Counted from the stretch's first letter, positions 54,383 to 64,000 are shown. The stretch: 64,000 bases of DNA from an uncultured Candidatus Pelagibacter sp. (GCA_905612435.1 CAJQRZ010000010.1:1-64000); one strand, 5' to 3'. Notes: generated by a model from the letters alone, not told the origin. Numbers and translations: made by a program.

Positions 54383-56068
54383 ATGAACGAAATTAAATCA
54401 GATATTCAAATAGCCAGAGAAGCTAAAATGCAACCTATAAATGATATTTTAGCAAAGATAAATGTACCAGATGAAAGTACAGCTTTTAGCCCAATGGGCA
54501 GACATATAGCAAAAATTAGCTTAGAATATCTAGACACTTTAAAAGATAAGCCAGATGGAAAACTTGTTTTAGTAACAGCCATCACACCCACACCAGCTGG
54601 TGAAGGTAAAACCACAACTTCAGTTGGTTTAAATGATGGATTAAATAAAATTGGAAAAAAATCGATTGTCTGTTTAAGAGAGCCAAGCCTTGGACCTTCT
54701 TTTGGAATGAAGGGTGGCGCTGCAGGTGGTGGGTACGCTCAGGTAGTTCCGATGGAACAAATTAATTTACACTTTACTGGAGATTTTCATGCAATAACTT
54801 CTGCTCATAATTTACTGTCAGCTTTAATTGATAACCATATTTATTGGGGAAATAAATTAGCTATAGATGTCAGAAGAATTGTTTGGAAAAGAGTAATGGA
54901 TATGAATGATCGTTCTTTAAGATCAATAAATATAAACCTAGGTGGTGTAGCAAATGGTTTTCCAAGAGAAGATGGTTTTGACATAACTGTTGCATCTGAA
55001 ATTATGGCAATTTTTTGCTTATCAAATGATTTAGGAGATTTAGAAAAAAGAATAGGAAATATTACAATTGCATATACTAGAGATAAAAAACCTGTTTACG
55101 CTAAAGATCTAAAGGCTCACGGTCCAATGACTGTATTATTAAAAGATGCAATCAGGCCTAATGTAACCCAAACATTAGAGAACAATCCTGCAATTATTCA
55201 TGGTGGTCCATTTGCAAATATCGCACATGGATGTAACTCGGTAATTGCAACTAAAACTGGATTAAAACTTGCTGACTACGTTGTTACAGAAGCAGGCTTC
55301 GGTGCTGACTTGGGTGCTGAAAAATTTCTTGATATAAAATGTAGAAAGTCAAATTTAAAACCAAGCTGCGTTATTATTGTTGCAACTATAAGAGCATTAA
55401 AAATGCACGGTGGAGTAGCTAAAGATGAACTCAAAACAGAAAATGTGGAAGCTTTAAAAAAAGGTTTGGTTAATCTTCAAAGACATATTGAAAATGTTAA
55501 AAAATTTAGCTTACCAGTTGCAGTGGCTATTAATCATTTTATTAAAGATACAGATAATGAGGTGAAAGCTTTAATAGAATTTTGTGATGGGATTGGAGTT
55601 AAAGCAAGTCTTTGTACTCACTGGGCAAATGGTGGTGAAGGAACAAAGGAACTAGCAAGTCATGTAGTTGAGTTATGTGAAAAAAATGATAATAAATTCA
55701 AATTCTTATATGAAAGCAAAACTCCTCTATTTAAAAAAATAGAAACAATTGCAAAAGAGATTTATAGAGCAGATGAAGTTATTGCTGATACAAAAATCAG
55801 AGATCAGCTAAAAAGCTTTGAGGATGCGGGTTATGGAGATTTTCCAATTTGTATCGCAAAAACCCAGTACAGTTTTTCAACGGATCCTAGTTTAAAGGGT
55901 GCTCCTACAGGACATGTTTTACCCATAAGAGAAATTAGACTTTCTTCAGGTGCAGAATTTATTGTTGTGGTCTGTGGAGCGGTAATGACTATGCCAGGGT
56001 TACCAAGAGTTCCTGCGGCAGACTCTATTAAGTTAAATAAAGATGGTGAAATAGAAGGTTTATTTTAA
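54383..56068 (+). CDS. fhs: Formate-tetrahydrofolate ligase
   Basis: A 561-residue enzyme that interconverts formate, THF and ATP with 10-formyl-THF. The P-loop [10 protein letters not shown] is near 70-79, and [20 protein letters not shown] near 99-118 is the family signature, with [20 protein letters not shown] later. A good Shine-Dalgarno (AGGAG) precedes ATG 54383. Divergent from soxB; it would recover or release formyl units from sarcosine and TMA oxidation. Confidence 0.96.
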   Translation: MNEIKSDIQIAREAKMQPINDILAKINVPDESTAFSPMGRHIAKISLEYLDTLKDKPDGKLVLVTAITPTPAGEGKTTTSVGLNDGLNKIGKKSIVCLREPSLGPSFGMKGGAAGGGYAQVVPMEQINLHFTGDFHAITSAHNLLSALIDNHIYWGNKLAIDVRRIVWKRVMDMNDRSLRSININLGGVANGFPREDGFDITVASEIMAIFCLSNDLGDLEKRIGNITIAYTRDKKPVYAKDLKAHGPMTVLLKDAIRPNVTQTLENNPAIIHGGPFANIAHGCNSVIATKTGLKLADYVVTEAGFGADLGAEKFLDIKCRKSNLKPSCVIIVATIRALKMHGGVAKDELKTENVEALKKGLVNLQRHIENVKKFSLPVAVAINHFIKDTDNEVKALIEFCDGIGVKASLCTHWANGGEGTKELASHVVELCEKNDNKFKFLYESKTPLFKKIETIAKEIYRADEVIADTKIRDQLKSFEDAGYGDFPICIAKTQYSFSTDPSLKGAPTGHVLPIREIRLSSGAEFIVVVCGAVMTMPGLPRVPAADSIKLNKDGEIEGLF

Positions 56069-56071
56069 AAG

Positions 56072-56863
56072 TTAGTTAATTAAATTTAACCAATTTCTTA
56101 ATTCTAGCATTCTAGCATCTTTTTTAGAGATTTTAATCTCTTCTTCAATGAAGTTGATGTGATTATTAATTTCTTCTTCATTTTTAAATCTACTTCTTTT
56201 TTTAATTAAAGCATCTGTTCTAAATTTAATAATATTAACCATTTTTTCATAAGTAATCTCTGGGTGATATTGCAAGCCCCAAACTTCACTAACACCAGTT
56301 TTAAAATTAAGACTTTGTATTTTGTTAATTCTATTTGATGCTAAATGAATTGCGCCAGCAGGCATTGTAACAACTTCATCAAAATTAAATGCCGGGGTAT
56401 TAAACTTATTTTTTTTATCTTTGTAGAATAAATTATTTAATCCATCATTGGTTAACTCAATATCATTTGCAATTCCTATATGAGAGCCCTTAATTCCTTT
56501 CTTAACCTCTCCTCCTGCTGCTGTTACAGCGACTTGCATGCCCCAACAGATTGCTAATATTTTTTTTACATTTTTAAAACATTCTTTCATGAAAGAAATT
56601 TGTCTTCTTATTTCAGGTGTATCATTATAAATATTTAAACTACTTCCACCCCAAATTAATCCATCATATTTTTTCAATTTAGGAACAATTTCATTTAGGT
56701 CTAATTTTAAACAAGGATTTAATACATCTACTTTCAGGTTTTGATTATAATAAGCAAGGCTCTCTTTTAAACTTTCTGTGTGTGTGGGTATGCCAATATC
56801 TTGAAAAATCTTTCCTTCTTCAGGGGTGTTTCCTTCACAAATTAAAATATTTAAGTCTCTCAT
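56072..56863 (-). CDS. Class I glutamine amidotransferase (GMP synthase-like)
   Basis: A 263-residue stand-alone glutamine amidotransferase. The nucleophile is Cys106 in LAICWGMQVAVTAAGGEV and the His-Glu pair is in WGLQYHPEITYEK near 190. It has a GLIWGGSSLNIYND segment and a helical C-terminal extension. There is no synthetase domain, so the partner is not visible. It is co-transcribed with the iron-dependent alcohol dehydrogenase and glycerol-phosphate dehydrogenase-type genes. Convergent with fhs. Confidence 0.82.
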   Translation of the reverse strand: MRDLNILICEGNTPEEGKIFQDIGIPTHTESLKESLAYYNQNLKVDVLNPCLKLDLNEIVPKLKKYDGLIWGGSSLNIYNDTPEIRRQISFMKECFKNVKKILAICWGMQVAVTAAGGEVKKGIKGSHIGIANDIELTNDGLNNLFYKDKKNKFNTPAFNFDEVVTMPAGAIHLASNRINKIQSLNFKTGVSEVWGLQYHPEITYEKMVNIIKFRTDALIKKRSRFKNEEEINNHINFIEEEIKISKKDARMLELRNWLNLIN

Positions 56864-58021
56864 TTAAAATAATTCTCCAGAAATACTATGTTGATACATA
56901 GTTTTCATGTCTTCTTTGGTTAGTTTTTTTGGGTTTCCATCTGTAGACGGGTCTTCAAAAGCCATTTTTGAAATTTTATCTAAATCTATTTTCTCTTCAT
57001 CAACAACATCTGAGAGTTTATGAGGTATGTTAAATTCTTTTCTAAGATCCATTATCCACTGAATGAAGCTGTCAAAAGATTTTTCTAAGCCCAAATAATC
57101 ACATATAGAAACAATTCTTTCCGATATTTCTTTTTTGTTAAATGTTAAAACATAAGGCATAAAAATAGCATTCGACAAACCATGATGAACATTAAATTGA
57201 GCATTCACTGGATGGCTTAAAGAGTGAATTGCACCCAATCCTTTTTGAAAAGCGGTAGATCCCATACTTGCTGCAGCTAACATTTCAGATCTTGCTTTAA
57301 TATTTTTTCCATCTTTAACTGCCACAGGTAGAGAATTTTTTATTAATCTCATACCTTCTAAAGCAATTCCGTCTGCCATTGGGTGAAACCCTAGAGCACA
57401 AAATGCTTCTAAGTTATGCGCTAGTGCATCCATTCCCGTTGCAGCAGTAATTCTTGCTGGTAAATCAACTGTTAATCGAGGATCCAAAATAACTATTGTA
57501 GGCATAAATTTTGGATGAAAAATTATCTTTTTTACACCTGTCTCTTCATTAACTATTGCAGAAGCTCTGCCTGTTTCTGATCCAGTGCCTGCAGTTGTTG
57601 GTATCGCAATAATTGGTGAAATTTTACTTTCATCTGCCTTTTTCCAATAATCTCCAATGTCCTCAAAATCCCACAAAGGTCTAGTTTGGCCACACATAAA
57701 AGCAATTCCTTTTCCTACGTCTAGTGCACTTCCTCCACCAAAAGCAATTACACCATCGCATTTACTTTTATTATAAAACTCAACACCTTCGTTAATATTT
57801 TTGCCGAATGGATTTCCTGAGAATTTAGAAAAAACATTCATTTCTTTAAAAACTTTTTTAAGATTATCGATTGTTTTAATTGTCATTGGTAACGTTACCA
57901 AATCTTTGTCTGTAACAAATAATGGGTTTTTAATTTTAGCTATTAAACACGCATCTGGAAGATCAGTTGATCTACCTTCTCCCATCCAAACAGTTGTTGG
58001 ATAATTCCAATTAGATTTCAT
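56864..58021 (-). CDS. Iron-containing alcohol dehydrogenase
   Basis: A 385-residue group III dehydrogenase. The NAD motif GGGSALDVGKGIAFMCG near 95-111 and metal ligands in DALAHNLEAF, HSLSHPVNAQFNVHHGLSN are intact. It would oxidise or reduce an aldehyde/alcohol in the cytoplasm. It starts six bases after the gpsA-like gene and ends one base before the amidotransferase gene. Substrate unknown. Confidence 0.88.
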   Translation of the reverse strand: MKSNWNYPTTVWMGEGRSTDLPDACLIAKIKNPLFVTDKDLVTLPMTIKTIDNLKKVFKEMNVFSKFSGNPFGKNINEGVEFYNKSKCDGVIAFGGGSALDVGKGIAFMCGQTRPLWDFEDIGDYWKKADESKISPIIAIPTTAGTGSETGRASAIVNEETGVKKIIFHPKFMPTIVILDPRLTVDLPARITAATGMDALAHNLEAFCALGFHPMADGIALEGMRLIKNSLPVAVKDGKNIKARSEMLAAASMGSTAFQKGLGAIHSLSHPVNAQFNVHHGLSNAIFMPYVLTFNKKEISERIVSICDYLGLEKSFDSFIQWIMDLRKEFNIPHKLSDVVDEEKIDLDKISKMAFEDPSTDGNPKKLTKEDMKTMYQHSISGELF

Positions 58022-58027
58022 CTCAAT

Positions 58028-59056
58028 TTACCAATCAATTTGTAACTTTTTATTTTCACATATAGTGCTTAACATACTAAACATTAGTGGAAAGTGTTTT
58101 GGATTAAGATCTTGTAAAATTTTTGGTCCAATTTCTAAAGCAAGTTGTGCGCCTTCAACTGTAATATTTTTCATAAATTTTTCTTTAGCGTCTTTATAGA
58201 GATACCCTTCTCCAAGGTATTTACCCATCATACTATTTCTGCCACCTATAGCACTCACATATAAATCTCCTAACCCCGCCAAACCATAAACTGTTTCTGC
58301 TTTGCCACCATAATAAGAAACGAATTCAACCATTTCAGAAATTGACCTATGAATTAATGAAGCCGATGTATTTAAGTAATATTTAGATTGAATTTCTTTA
58401 GATGTTTTAGAATTACTCAATCCTTCTGATGCTCCAATTAGCATCGAATAAATATTTTTAATTGCACCCGATAACTCTATACCGGTTAAGTCATCCGATA
58501 TTTCTGTAGAATAATAATCAGTTGATATTATTTTTTTTAATAATTCAGTTTCTTTGATATCTGGATTTGCAATAACTGTCCCGGTTCTCATTTTGTTTGC
58601 AAGTCCTGCCGCCAAACAAGGTCCTTTAATTGCTGAAATATTTATTTCTGTATGACCTTTTTCTTTTAGAAGTTTTTTGATTTTATCTGAAAGTGTTATT
58701 AATTCATTTTCTTCAATCGCTAAACCTTTGGTTAACAAAATAACCGGCATATTTTTTTTATAATCTTTTGCTATTTGCTTAACAAACCATTCAATTCCTA
58801 TAGAGCTTACTCCTGCAACAATTATATCAACCCCACTCTCAAGTATTGAGCTTAATTTCTCAAATTTTTCTACCTTCAGTTTTGATGGTAATTCCATCTT
58901 TAAAGCGGGATGAAAGTTGTTGTTTGATTTGATGCCTTTTATTAGCTCATCTTCAAGATGAGTACCAACAAGCGTTACATCATTTTTATTTTCAAGACAT
59001 GGTACTGCAAAAGCTGATCCCATAGCACCCGCTCCAATGATAATAATTTTTTTCAT
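58028..59056 (-). CDS. gpsA: NAD(P)-dependent glycerol-3-phosphate dehydrogenase family protein
   Basis: A 342-residue GpsA-like enzyme: IIIGAGAMGSAFAVPCLENK at the start, KGPCLAAGLANKMRTG near 149-164 and the SGAIKNIYSMLIGASEGL and AGLGDLYVSAIGGRNSMMG motifs. Classical GpsA makes sn-glycerol-3-phosphate from dihydroxyacetone phosphate for lipid synthesis. Here it heads an operon with an alcohol dehydrogenase and an amidotransferase, divergent from tmm, so a paralogue with another substrate is possible. Confidence 0.8.
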   Translation of the reverse strand: MKKIIIIGAGAMGSAFAVPCLENKNDVTLVGTHLEDELIKGIKSNNNFHPALKMELPSKLKVEKFEKLSSILESGVDIIVAGVSSIGIEWFVKQIAKDYKKNMPVILLTKGLAIEENELITLSDKIKKLLKEKGHTEINISAIKGPCLAAGLANKMRTGTVIANPDIKETELLKKIISTDYYSTEISDDLTGIELSGAIKNIYSMLIGASEGLSNSKTSKEIQSKYYLNTSASLIHRSISEMVEFVSYYGGKAETVYGLAGLGDLYVSAIGGRNSMMGKYLGEGYLYKDAKEKFMKNITVEGAQLALEIGPKILQDLNPKHFPLMFSMLSTICENKKLQIDW

Positions 59057-59138
59057 AATAAAGTATTATTTTATTTCAATTTTTAGCATTTTGTTAGTAA
59101 AGTAAACTTATAAATCTTTTATAGGGAGAGATATTTAG

Positions 59139-60479
59139 ATGACAAAAGTAGCAATTATTGGGGCTGGACCATGTGGATTATCCGCATTGAGATCATTTGA
59201 ACAGGCTGAGAAAAAAGGTGAAAAAATACCTGAAATAGTTTGTTTTGATAAACAAGAAGATTGGGGAGGATTATGGAACTACAGCTGGAGAACAGGATCT
59301 GATCAATACGGCGACCCTGTACCTAATAGTATGTATAGATATCTTTGGTCAAATGGTCCTAAAGAATGTCTAGAATTTGCTGACTATTCTTTTGATGAAC
59401 ATTTTGGCAAACCAATTCCATCATTTCCACCAAGAGAAGTTTTGTATGATTATATTTTAGGTAGAGTTAAAAAAGGAAATTCAAAAAATAAAGTAAAATT
59501 TAGCACTACAGTTACTAATGTTGTCTATAACGGTAGTAATTTTGAAGTTACTTATCGTGATAAAAAAAATGCTACTTCTTCAACAGATATTTTTGATTAT
59601 GTTGTTGTAGCTAATGGTCATTTTTCAGTTCCATTCATTCCGGAATATCCTGGTATGAAAGCTTTTCCTGGGAGAATAATGCACTCTCATGATTTTAGAG
59701 ATGCAGAGGAGTTTAGAGATAAAAATGTAGTTGTTTTAGGAAGTAGTTATTCTGCAGAGGATGTAGCCCTTCAGTGTCATAAGTATGGAGCGAAAAGTGT
59801 AACAATAGCTTATAGGCATAATCCAATGGGATTTAAATGGCCAAAAGGAATGAAAGAAGTTTTTCACCTAGATAGGCTTGAAGGCAATAAAGCAATTTTT
59901 AAAGATGGGCATGTGCAGGAAACAGATGCTGTAATTTTATGCACAGGTTACCTTCATCATTTCCCTTTTTTATCTGAAGACTTAAAACTAAAGACAGGAA
60001 ATAGATTATATCCACCAAAGTTGTATAAAGGTGTAGTTTGGCAAAATAATCACAAATTAATATATCTCGGCATGCAAGATCAATTTCATACTTTTAACAT
60101 GTTTGATTGTCAGGCTTGGTTTGCAAGAGATGTTATAATGGGGAAAATTAAAGTTCCAAATAATTCAGAATTAGAAAAAGATATAAATAAATGGATATCT
60201 ATGGAAGAAAAATTAGAAAATGCTGATCAAATGATTGATTTTCAAACTGAGTATACAAAAGAACTTCATACTTTATCTGATTATCCAAAAATTGATTTTG
60301 AATTAATTAGAAAAACTTTTAAAGAATGGGAACACCATAAGGTAGAAAATATTATGACGTATAGAAATAAGTCTTTTTCTTCACCTGTAACTGGATCGGT
60401 TGGTCCAAAACATCATACAGATTGGGAAACTGCAATGGATGATTCTTTGAAAACTTTTTTAGATCAACCCAAAAAATAA
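59139..60479 (+). CDS. tmm: Trimethylamine monooxygenase
   Basis: A 446-residue flavin monooxygenase. The FAD motif GAGPCG is at 8-13, the FMO signature FPGRIMHSHDFR at 177-188, and the NADPH motif LGSSYSAEDVA near 200-210. Surface sequence and length match bacterial Tmm, which turns TMA to TMAO with NADPH and oxygen. The strong GGGAGAG site lies ten bases upstream. It is followed by a cupin and, convergently, the betaine/TMAO-type ABC genes. Other FMOs (e.g. for sulfides) are the alternative. Confidence 0.9.
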   Translation: MTKVAIIGAGPCGLSALRSFEQAEKKGEKIPEIVCFDKQEDWGGLWNYSWRTGSDQYGDPVPNSMYRYLWSNGPKECLEFADYSFDEHFGKPIPSFPPREVLYDYILGRVKKGNSKNKVKFSTTVTNVVYNGSNFEVTYRDKKNATSSTDIFDYVVVANGHFSVPFIPEYPGMKAFPGRIMHSHDFRDAEEFRDKNVVVLGSSYSAEDVALQCHKYGAKSVTIAYRHNPMGFKWPKGMKEVFHLDRLEGNKAIFKDGHVQETDAVILCTGYLHHFPFLSEDLKLKTGNRLYPPKLYKGVVWQNNHKLIYLGMQDQFHTFNMFDCQAWFARDVIMGKIKVPNNSELEKDINKWISMEEKLENADQMIDFQTEYTKELHTLSDYPKIDFELIRKTFKEWEHHKVENIMTYRNKSFSSPVTGSVGPKHHTDWETAMDDSLKTFLDQPKK

Positions 60480-60499
60480 ACTGTAAGTTGTGATTTTGT

Positions 60500-60874
60500 A
60501 TGATATTCGTAAAAAATCTTAAATCTGTCTCTAATCAAGAGTGGTCTACAACTGATAAATATCCAGGCGTTAGATGGAAATTCTTAATTGATGCAGATTT
60601 TATGGGTAGCTCTGGTCTTTCGCTTGGTTTTGCTGAAATAGCTACAGGTGGTGACTTGACACTCCATTATCATTCGCCTGCAGAAATATATGTGGTTACT
60701 AATGGTATAGGAGTATTAGATAAATCTGGTGAACTTGAAGAAATTAAAAAAGGTGATGTAGTTTATATTGCAGGAAATGCAAAACATGCTTTAAAAAATA
60801 TTGGAAAAGAAACCTTGGAATTTTATTGGATTTTTCCGACAGATCGTTTTTCTGAGGTTGAATATATTAACTAA
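60500..60874 (+). CDS. Cupin protein of the tmm locus
   Basis: A 124-residue single cupin. LTLHYHSPAEIYVVTNGIGV near 55-74 is the first metal motif and IAGNAKHALKNIGKETLEF the second. It follows tmm by 20 bases, so it is probably co-transcribed and may act on a TMAO pathway compound or its iron. No substrate can be assigned. It converges with a two-helix peptide gene. Confidence 0.75.
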   Translation: MIFVKNLKSVSNQEWSTTDKYPGVRWKFLIDADFMGSSGLSLGFAEIATGGDLTLHYHSPAEIYVVTNGIGVLDKSGELEEIKKGDVVYIAGNAKHALKNIGKETLEFYWIFPTDRFSEVEYIN

Positions 60875-60881
60875 AGATAAG

Positions 60882-61046
60882 TTAATCTTCTTTTCTCAAA
60901 AAGGGTATCAAAAAAGCTAAACAGCCAACTAAAAAGAAAACGCTTCCAAACATAGCCCAAAAATTTCCAATACTAGACATAATAAAACCAATTGAAGAAA
61001 TCAAAAATAAAATCCAACCAATAATATTTATAATCTTAGTATTCAT
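60882..61046 (-). CDS. 54-residue two-helix membrane peptide
   Basis: ATG at 61046 starts three bases after the permease stop codon, and the frame runs to TAA at 60882-60884. The 54-residue product has two hydrophobic helices (about 8-24 and 29-49), with charges at the ends (MNTK, LRKED). Such spacing behind a permease suggests a small accessory subunit. No family was recognised; it is missed by length-limited gene callers. Confidence 0.55.
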   Translation of the reverse strand: MNTKIINIIGWILFLISSIGFIMSSIGNFWAMFGSVFFLVGCLAFLIPFLRKED

Positions 61047-61049
61047 TTA

Positions 61050-63203
61050 CTAATCTATACCAAGATGCTTTTTTCTTTTTTCTACCCAAGTTCGAATTAA
61101 ATTGTCAAATATCAGACCTATGAAAGCCACACAAATACCTAGTGTTAATCCTATACCTGCACCTTTTCTGTCTGATAAAGCTTTTAGAATATACTGTCCT
61201 AAATCCTCTGTTCCAATAAATGCCCCAATAATTACCATAAACAGTGCAAATACTATTGTTTGATTTAAACCAAGCATCATATGAGGAAATGCTATTGGAA
61301 ATTCGATATTTAATAATCTTTGTAATTTTGTTACACCTGACATTGATCCTGCATCATGCAAAGAAGCTGGAACACTTCTTAATCCTTCAATAGTGTACCT
61401 TGTAGCAGGAATAGTTGCGTAAACAATTACTGCAATTAAAACAGATGTGTCTGTCACACCAAAAAGCATCATTACTGGAATTAAATATACAAACGAAGGA
61501 AATGTTTGAAAGATATCACAAACTGCCAACATAAAATTTTTAGTATATTCATTTTGTGAACATAAAGTTCCAACAATTAATCCAATTGTACAAGAAACAA
61601 TAACTCCAAATGTTGCCATGTATGTTGTGACTAATGCCCTGTCCCACCATGGACTTAGTGCTATAAATAATGTTAATCCTCCCACTACAAAAGCTGAACG
61701 TATTCCACCAATTATATAACCAGCTCCCATAACTAAAACAAATGTTGCAACAATAGGCATACGTAAATAGGCAGCTCGCATGGGTTGTAATACATCTACT
61801 ATCAACCATGTATTAAAAATTTTTAAGGTATGAAAAAAGGTATCCCAAATCCAATCAACACCTTTATTCCAAAAATCTGCAGTTGATATTCCTTTGTTAT
61901 GGGGAATCTCATATAGATAATTAAAACCTTCTTTAAAATAAAAAGATCCAGCGTAGGCAAATATTACTGCAATCAATACTGCTCCAGCAAAAAACAATGT
62001 ATTTTTATGACGCTGAAAAAAGGTTAAGTTACCAAAATAATCTGTTTGTTTGTTTGCCCAAGCTAAAGACATTTTATCTAGCAATATTGCAATCAAACTA
62101 ATACATAAACCCGCTTCTAATGCTAATCCAATATTCAATTGATTTAAAGCTAACAGTAAATTAAATCCTAATCCTTTGGCGCCTATAAAAGCTGAAATAA
62201 CTGCCATAGAAAAACACACCATGATAACCTGATTCACTCCAATTAAAATGTCTCTTCTTGCAGTTGGAATTAATACTTTAAACATAAGCTGTAAATTATT
62301 ACATCCACTCATTCTACCAGCTTCTATAACTTCAGGAGATACTCCTCTAAGACCTAACAAAGTTAAAAGGATCATTGGTGGAACGGCAACAACCATTGTT
62401 ATAATAACCGCAGCATGATCACCAACACCAAAAAGAACAATTGCAGGAACTAATACTGCATATTGGGGCATAGTCTGCATAACCAGAAGTATCGGATGCA
62501 GGGCTTTCTCAACACGTTTACTTTTGAATGCCATGATACCTAAGCTTAAACCAAAAATGAAAGAAAGTGGTGCCGCAACCAATATAAAAGAGAGAGTTTG
62601 CATTGAAGGTTTCCATTGACCAAATATAGAAATATAAATCATGACTATACCAGCAAATATAGCAAGACCCTTACCACTCAGTTTGTAACTTAATATTGCT
62701 GCACCCGCTGCAACGATTGTCCAAGGTAAACCTGGTAGTTTTGCCCATGGATTTTCACTTATCCAATCCCAACTGGTAAATGCAACAATTGTCTTAACAC
62801 CACCTAATAAAATTTCTCTAATTAATTCAATCAAAAAAGTCATAGATGAAGTTAAAGTTCTTGTTATTTGTAAAACTAATGGTCGAGTTTTATATTCTTG
62901 AATGTCTTCATTCCAAATTTCAATTGGCATCCAGTCATTCAATAAGAAAAATAAGGAATCATTTATCCAAATAGGTAGCCATCCAAGCAGAGGAGGCAAT
63001 CTCCAAAGAGTATCAAATGCGTAATATCTTACTTCAATACCAAATAGCGTGTAAGTACTTTGATTTGGGTCTTTAATGAATTCAGCTTGACCTCTAATAA
63101 ATTTGTAGGTTTCTGGAACGTCAATCGCAAAACATAAAGTAAAAAATACAACTAACAAAAATAACCACTGAAATAATTTTGGATATCTTTTTAATAATTC
63201 CAT
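61050..63203 (-). CDS. tmoW: Betaine/TMAO-type ABC transporter permease, fused double domain
   Basis: A 717-residue membrane protein with two binding-protein-dependent permease domains. The ATPase-contact loops are EAGRMSGCNNLQLMFKVLIP near 292-311 and DAGSMSGVTKLQRLLNIEFP near 606-625, in two half-proteins with about six helices each. The layout matches ProW/TmoW permeases of glycine betaine and TMAO. Proximity to tmm favours TMAO. It follows the ATPase gene by three bases. Confidence 0.75.
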   Translation of the reverse strand: MELLKRYPKLFQWLFLLVVFFTLCFAIDVPETYKFIRGQAEFIKDPNQSTYTLFGIEVRYYAFDTLWRLPPLLGWLPIWINDSLFFLLNDWMPIEIWNEDIQEYKTRPLVLQITRTLTSSMTFLIELIREILLGGVKTIVAFTSWDWISENPWAKLPGLPWTIVAAGAAILSYKLSGKGLAIFAGIVMIYISIFGQWKPSMQTLSFILVAAPLSFIFGLSLGIMAFKSKRVEKALHPILLVMQTMPQYAVLVPAIVLFGVGDHAAVIITMVVAVPPMILLTLLGLRGVSPEVIEAGRMSGCNNLQLMFKVLIPTARRDILIGVNQVIMVCFSMAVISAFIGAKGLGFNLLLALNQLNIGLALEAGLCISLIAILLDKMSLAWANKQTDYFGNLTFFQRHKNTLFFAGAVLIAVIFAYAGSFYFKEGFNYLYEIPHNKGISTADFWNKGVDWIWDTFFHTLKIFNTWLIVDVLQPMRAAYLRMPIVATFVLVMGAGYIIGGIRSAFVVGGLTLFIALSPWWDRALVTTYMATFGVIVSCTIGLIVGTLCSQNEYTKNFMLAVCDIFQTFPSFVYLIPVMMLFGVTDTSVLIAVIVYATIPATRYTIEGLRSVPASLHDAGSMSGVTKLQRLLNIEFPIAFPHMMLGLNQTIVFALFMVIIGAFIGTEDLGQYILKALSDRKGAGIGLTLGICVAFIGLIFDNLIRTWVEKRKKHLGID

Positions 63204-63206
63204 AAT

Positions 63207-64000
63207 TTAACCTTTGTTTTTTCTTCCTCCAAAAACAGTATGAATTATTTTTGAAGGATGAAGAGTGCCAACAATTTTATTATTTTCATCAATTACAGTT
63301 ACTGATTTTTCTTGAGTTAAAATCTTTTCAGCTACATTTTCAATTATTTCATTTTTTGAAACTTTTAAATCACTTAAATTTTCATTATTTGGTTTTTCCA
63401 TTACATCTTCTATTTTTAAAACTTTTTCCCTAGGAACTTCTTCTGTAAATTTTTTTACATATTCTGTTGCTGGATTTAATACAATATTGGCTGGTGTATC
63501 TAACTGTTCAATTATTCCATCTTTCATAATAGCTATACGATCTGCAAGCTTTAATGCTTCATCAAAATCATGTGTAATAAACATAATTGTTTTTTGTAAT
63601 TTTTCTTGAAGTCTCAAAAATTCGTCTTGCATTTCTTTTCTAATTAGTGGATCTAGTGCAGAAAAAGGTTCATCTAAAAACCAAATATCAGGTTCAACAG
63701 CTAATGATCGAGCAATACCTACTCTTTGTTGTTGTCCACCAGAAAGCTCTCTGGGGAAATAATTTTCCCTTCCATCAAGGCCGACAAGTTTAACCATATC
63801 CATAGCCTTATTAATGCATTCTTGATCTTTAACTCCTTTAATTTGAAGTGGGAAAGCAATATTTTCCAAAACTGTTTTATGTGGAAGTAAAGCAAAACTT
63901 TGAAATACCATTCCCATTTTATTTCTTCTAAGTTCAATTAGTTCTTTATTTTTTAATGAGAGTAAATCTTGGCCTTCTATGTAAATTTTTCCAGCAGTTG
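63207..64000 (-). CDS. tmoV: Betaine/TMAO-type ABC transporter ATPase (5' end outside the window)
   Basis: This is the C-terminal 264 residues of an ABC ATPase; the open frame continues to the right edge, so its first internal Met at 63917 is not the true start. Signature LSGGQQQRVGIARSLA and Walker B IWFLDEPFSALDP are present; Walker A lies beyond the window. A C-terminal CBS-type regulatory domain (MEKPNNENLSDLKVS, VIDENNKIVGTLHPSKI) is typical of ProV/TmoV. Its partner permease starts three bases downstream. Confidence 0.78.
   Translation of the reverse strand, partial: TAGKIYIEGQDLLSLKNKELIELRRNKMGMVFQSFALLPHKTVLENIAFPLQIKGVKDQECINKAMDMVKLVGLDGRENYFPRELSGGQQQRVGIARSLAVEPDIWFLDEPFSALDPLIRKEMQDEFLRLQEKLQKTIMFITHDFDEALKLADRIAIMKDGIIEQLDTPANIVLNPATEYVKKFTEEVPREKVLKIEDVMEKPNNENLSDLKVSKNEIIENVAEKILTQEKSVTVIDENNKIVGTLHPSKIIHTVFGGRKNKG

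Noticed and set aside
1-64000. tRNA or rRNA genes, insertion sequences, prophage
   Set aside because: No T-loop or cloverleaf-like sequence, no transposase or integrase frame, and no phage structural gene was seen; a tool-based scan was not possible.

Overview
The window is very AT-rich, densely packed, and made of short overlapping operons with few gaps above 150 bases. Gene content (trimethylamine monooxygenase, ETF-linked dimethylglycine dehydrogenase, four-subunit sarcosine oxidase, an AcuI-type reductase, a TPP riboswitch in front of a sodium:solute symporter, a Fur-box iron ABC system) points to a marine alphaproteobacterium of the SAR11 clade (Pelagibacter-like). No rRNA, tRNA, insertion sequence, prophage block or CRISPR array was seen. 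Both edges cut through genes.

Layout. 1-4486: minus-strand operon metC - MFS transporter - pabB - pabA - pabC (truncated by the left edge). 4561-10631: small housekeeping and hypothetical genes (27-residue basic protein, mnmA, DUF3553 - cysQ - one-helix peptide, recX, ABA4-like, DsbA-like isomerase, rhodanese, glycosyltransferase-like). 10652-11583: a broken GNAT gene and hup. 11747-14400: RseP-like protease and the riboswitch-controlled thiV-type transporter. 14434-20719: a minus-strand iron region (Fur box, fbpA, a small Cys protein, a structured gap, peroxiredoxin, fbpB, fbpC) followed by azlC-azlD and a predicted cysteine-peptidase-like protein. 20763-24182: LysR, acuI, folE, then hisI and a DUF2237 gene. 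24183-29960: dimethylglycine dehydrogenase - etfB - etfA - ETF:quinone oxidoreductase. 30019-33185: mtnP, apt and a MORN-repeat lipoprotein. 33243-35860: Rieske oxygenase, methyltransferase, APS-kinase-like and nucleotidyltransferase-like genes. 35960-38039: MetF-like and DmdA/GcvT-like pair. 38178-42115: Yip1-like protein, zinc-ribbon peptide, DUF3726 gene, a large unknown protein and an M19 dipeptidase. 42229-48976: purE-purK and assorted small enzymes including a cold-shock gene. 49146-54252: soxBDAG. 54383-56068: fhs. 56072-59056: gpsA-like, Fe-alcohol dehydrogenase and glutamine amidotransferase operon. 59139-64000: tmm, a cupin, a two-helix peptide, and a betaine/TMAO-type ABC permease and ATPase (cut by the right edge).

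How it fits together. The dominant theme is oxidation of methylated compounds with capture of one-carbon units on tetrahydrofolate. Tmm makes TMAO; the ABC system may import TMAO or betaines; the Rieske oxygenase could start betaine demethylation; dimethylglycine dehydrogenase passes electrons through ETF and ETF:quinone oxidoreductase; sarcosine oxidase makes glycine; the DmdA-like/MetF-like pair would demethylate a further unknown methyl donor; Fhs interconverts formyl-THF and formate. FolE and the pab genes supply folate precursors. The most interesting less-explained elements are the DmdA-like/MetF pair, the Rieske-methyltransferase-kinase-nucleotidyltransferase operon, the small Cys protein and structured RNA-like element in the iron operon, and several tiny genes that conventional annotation tends to miss.
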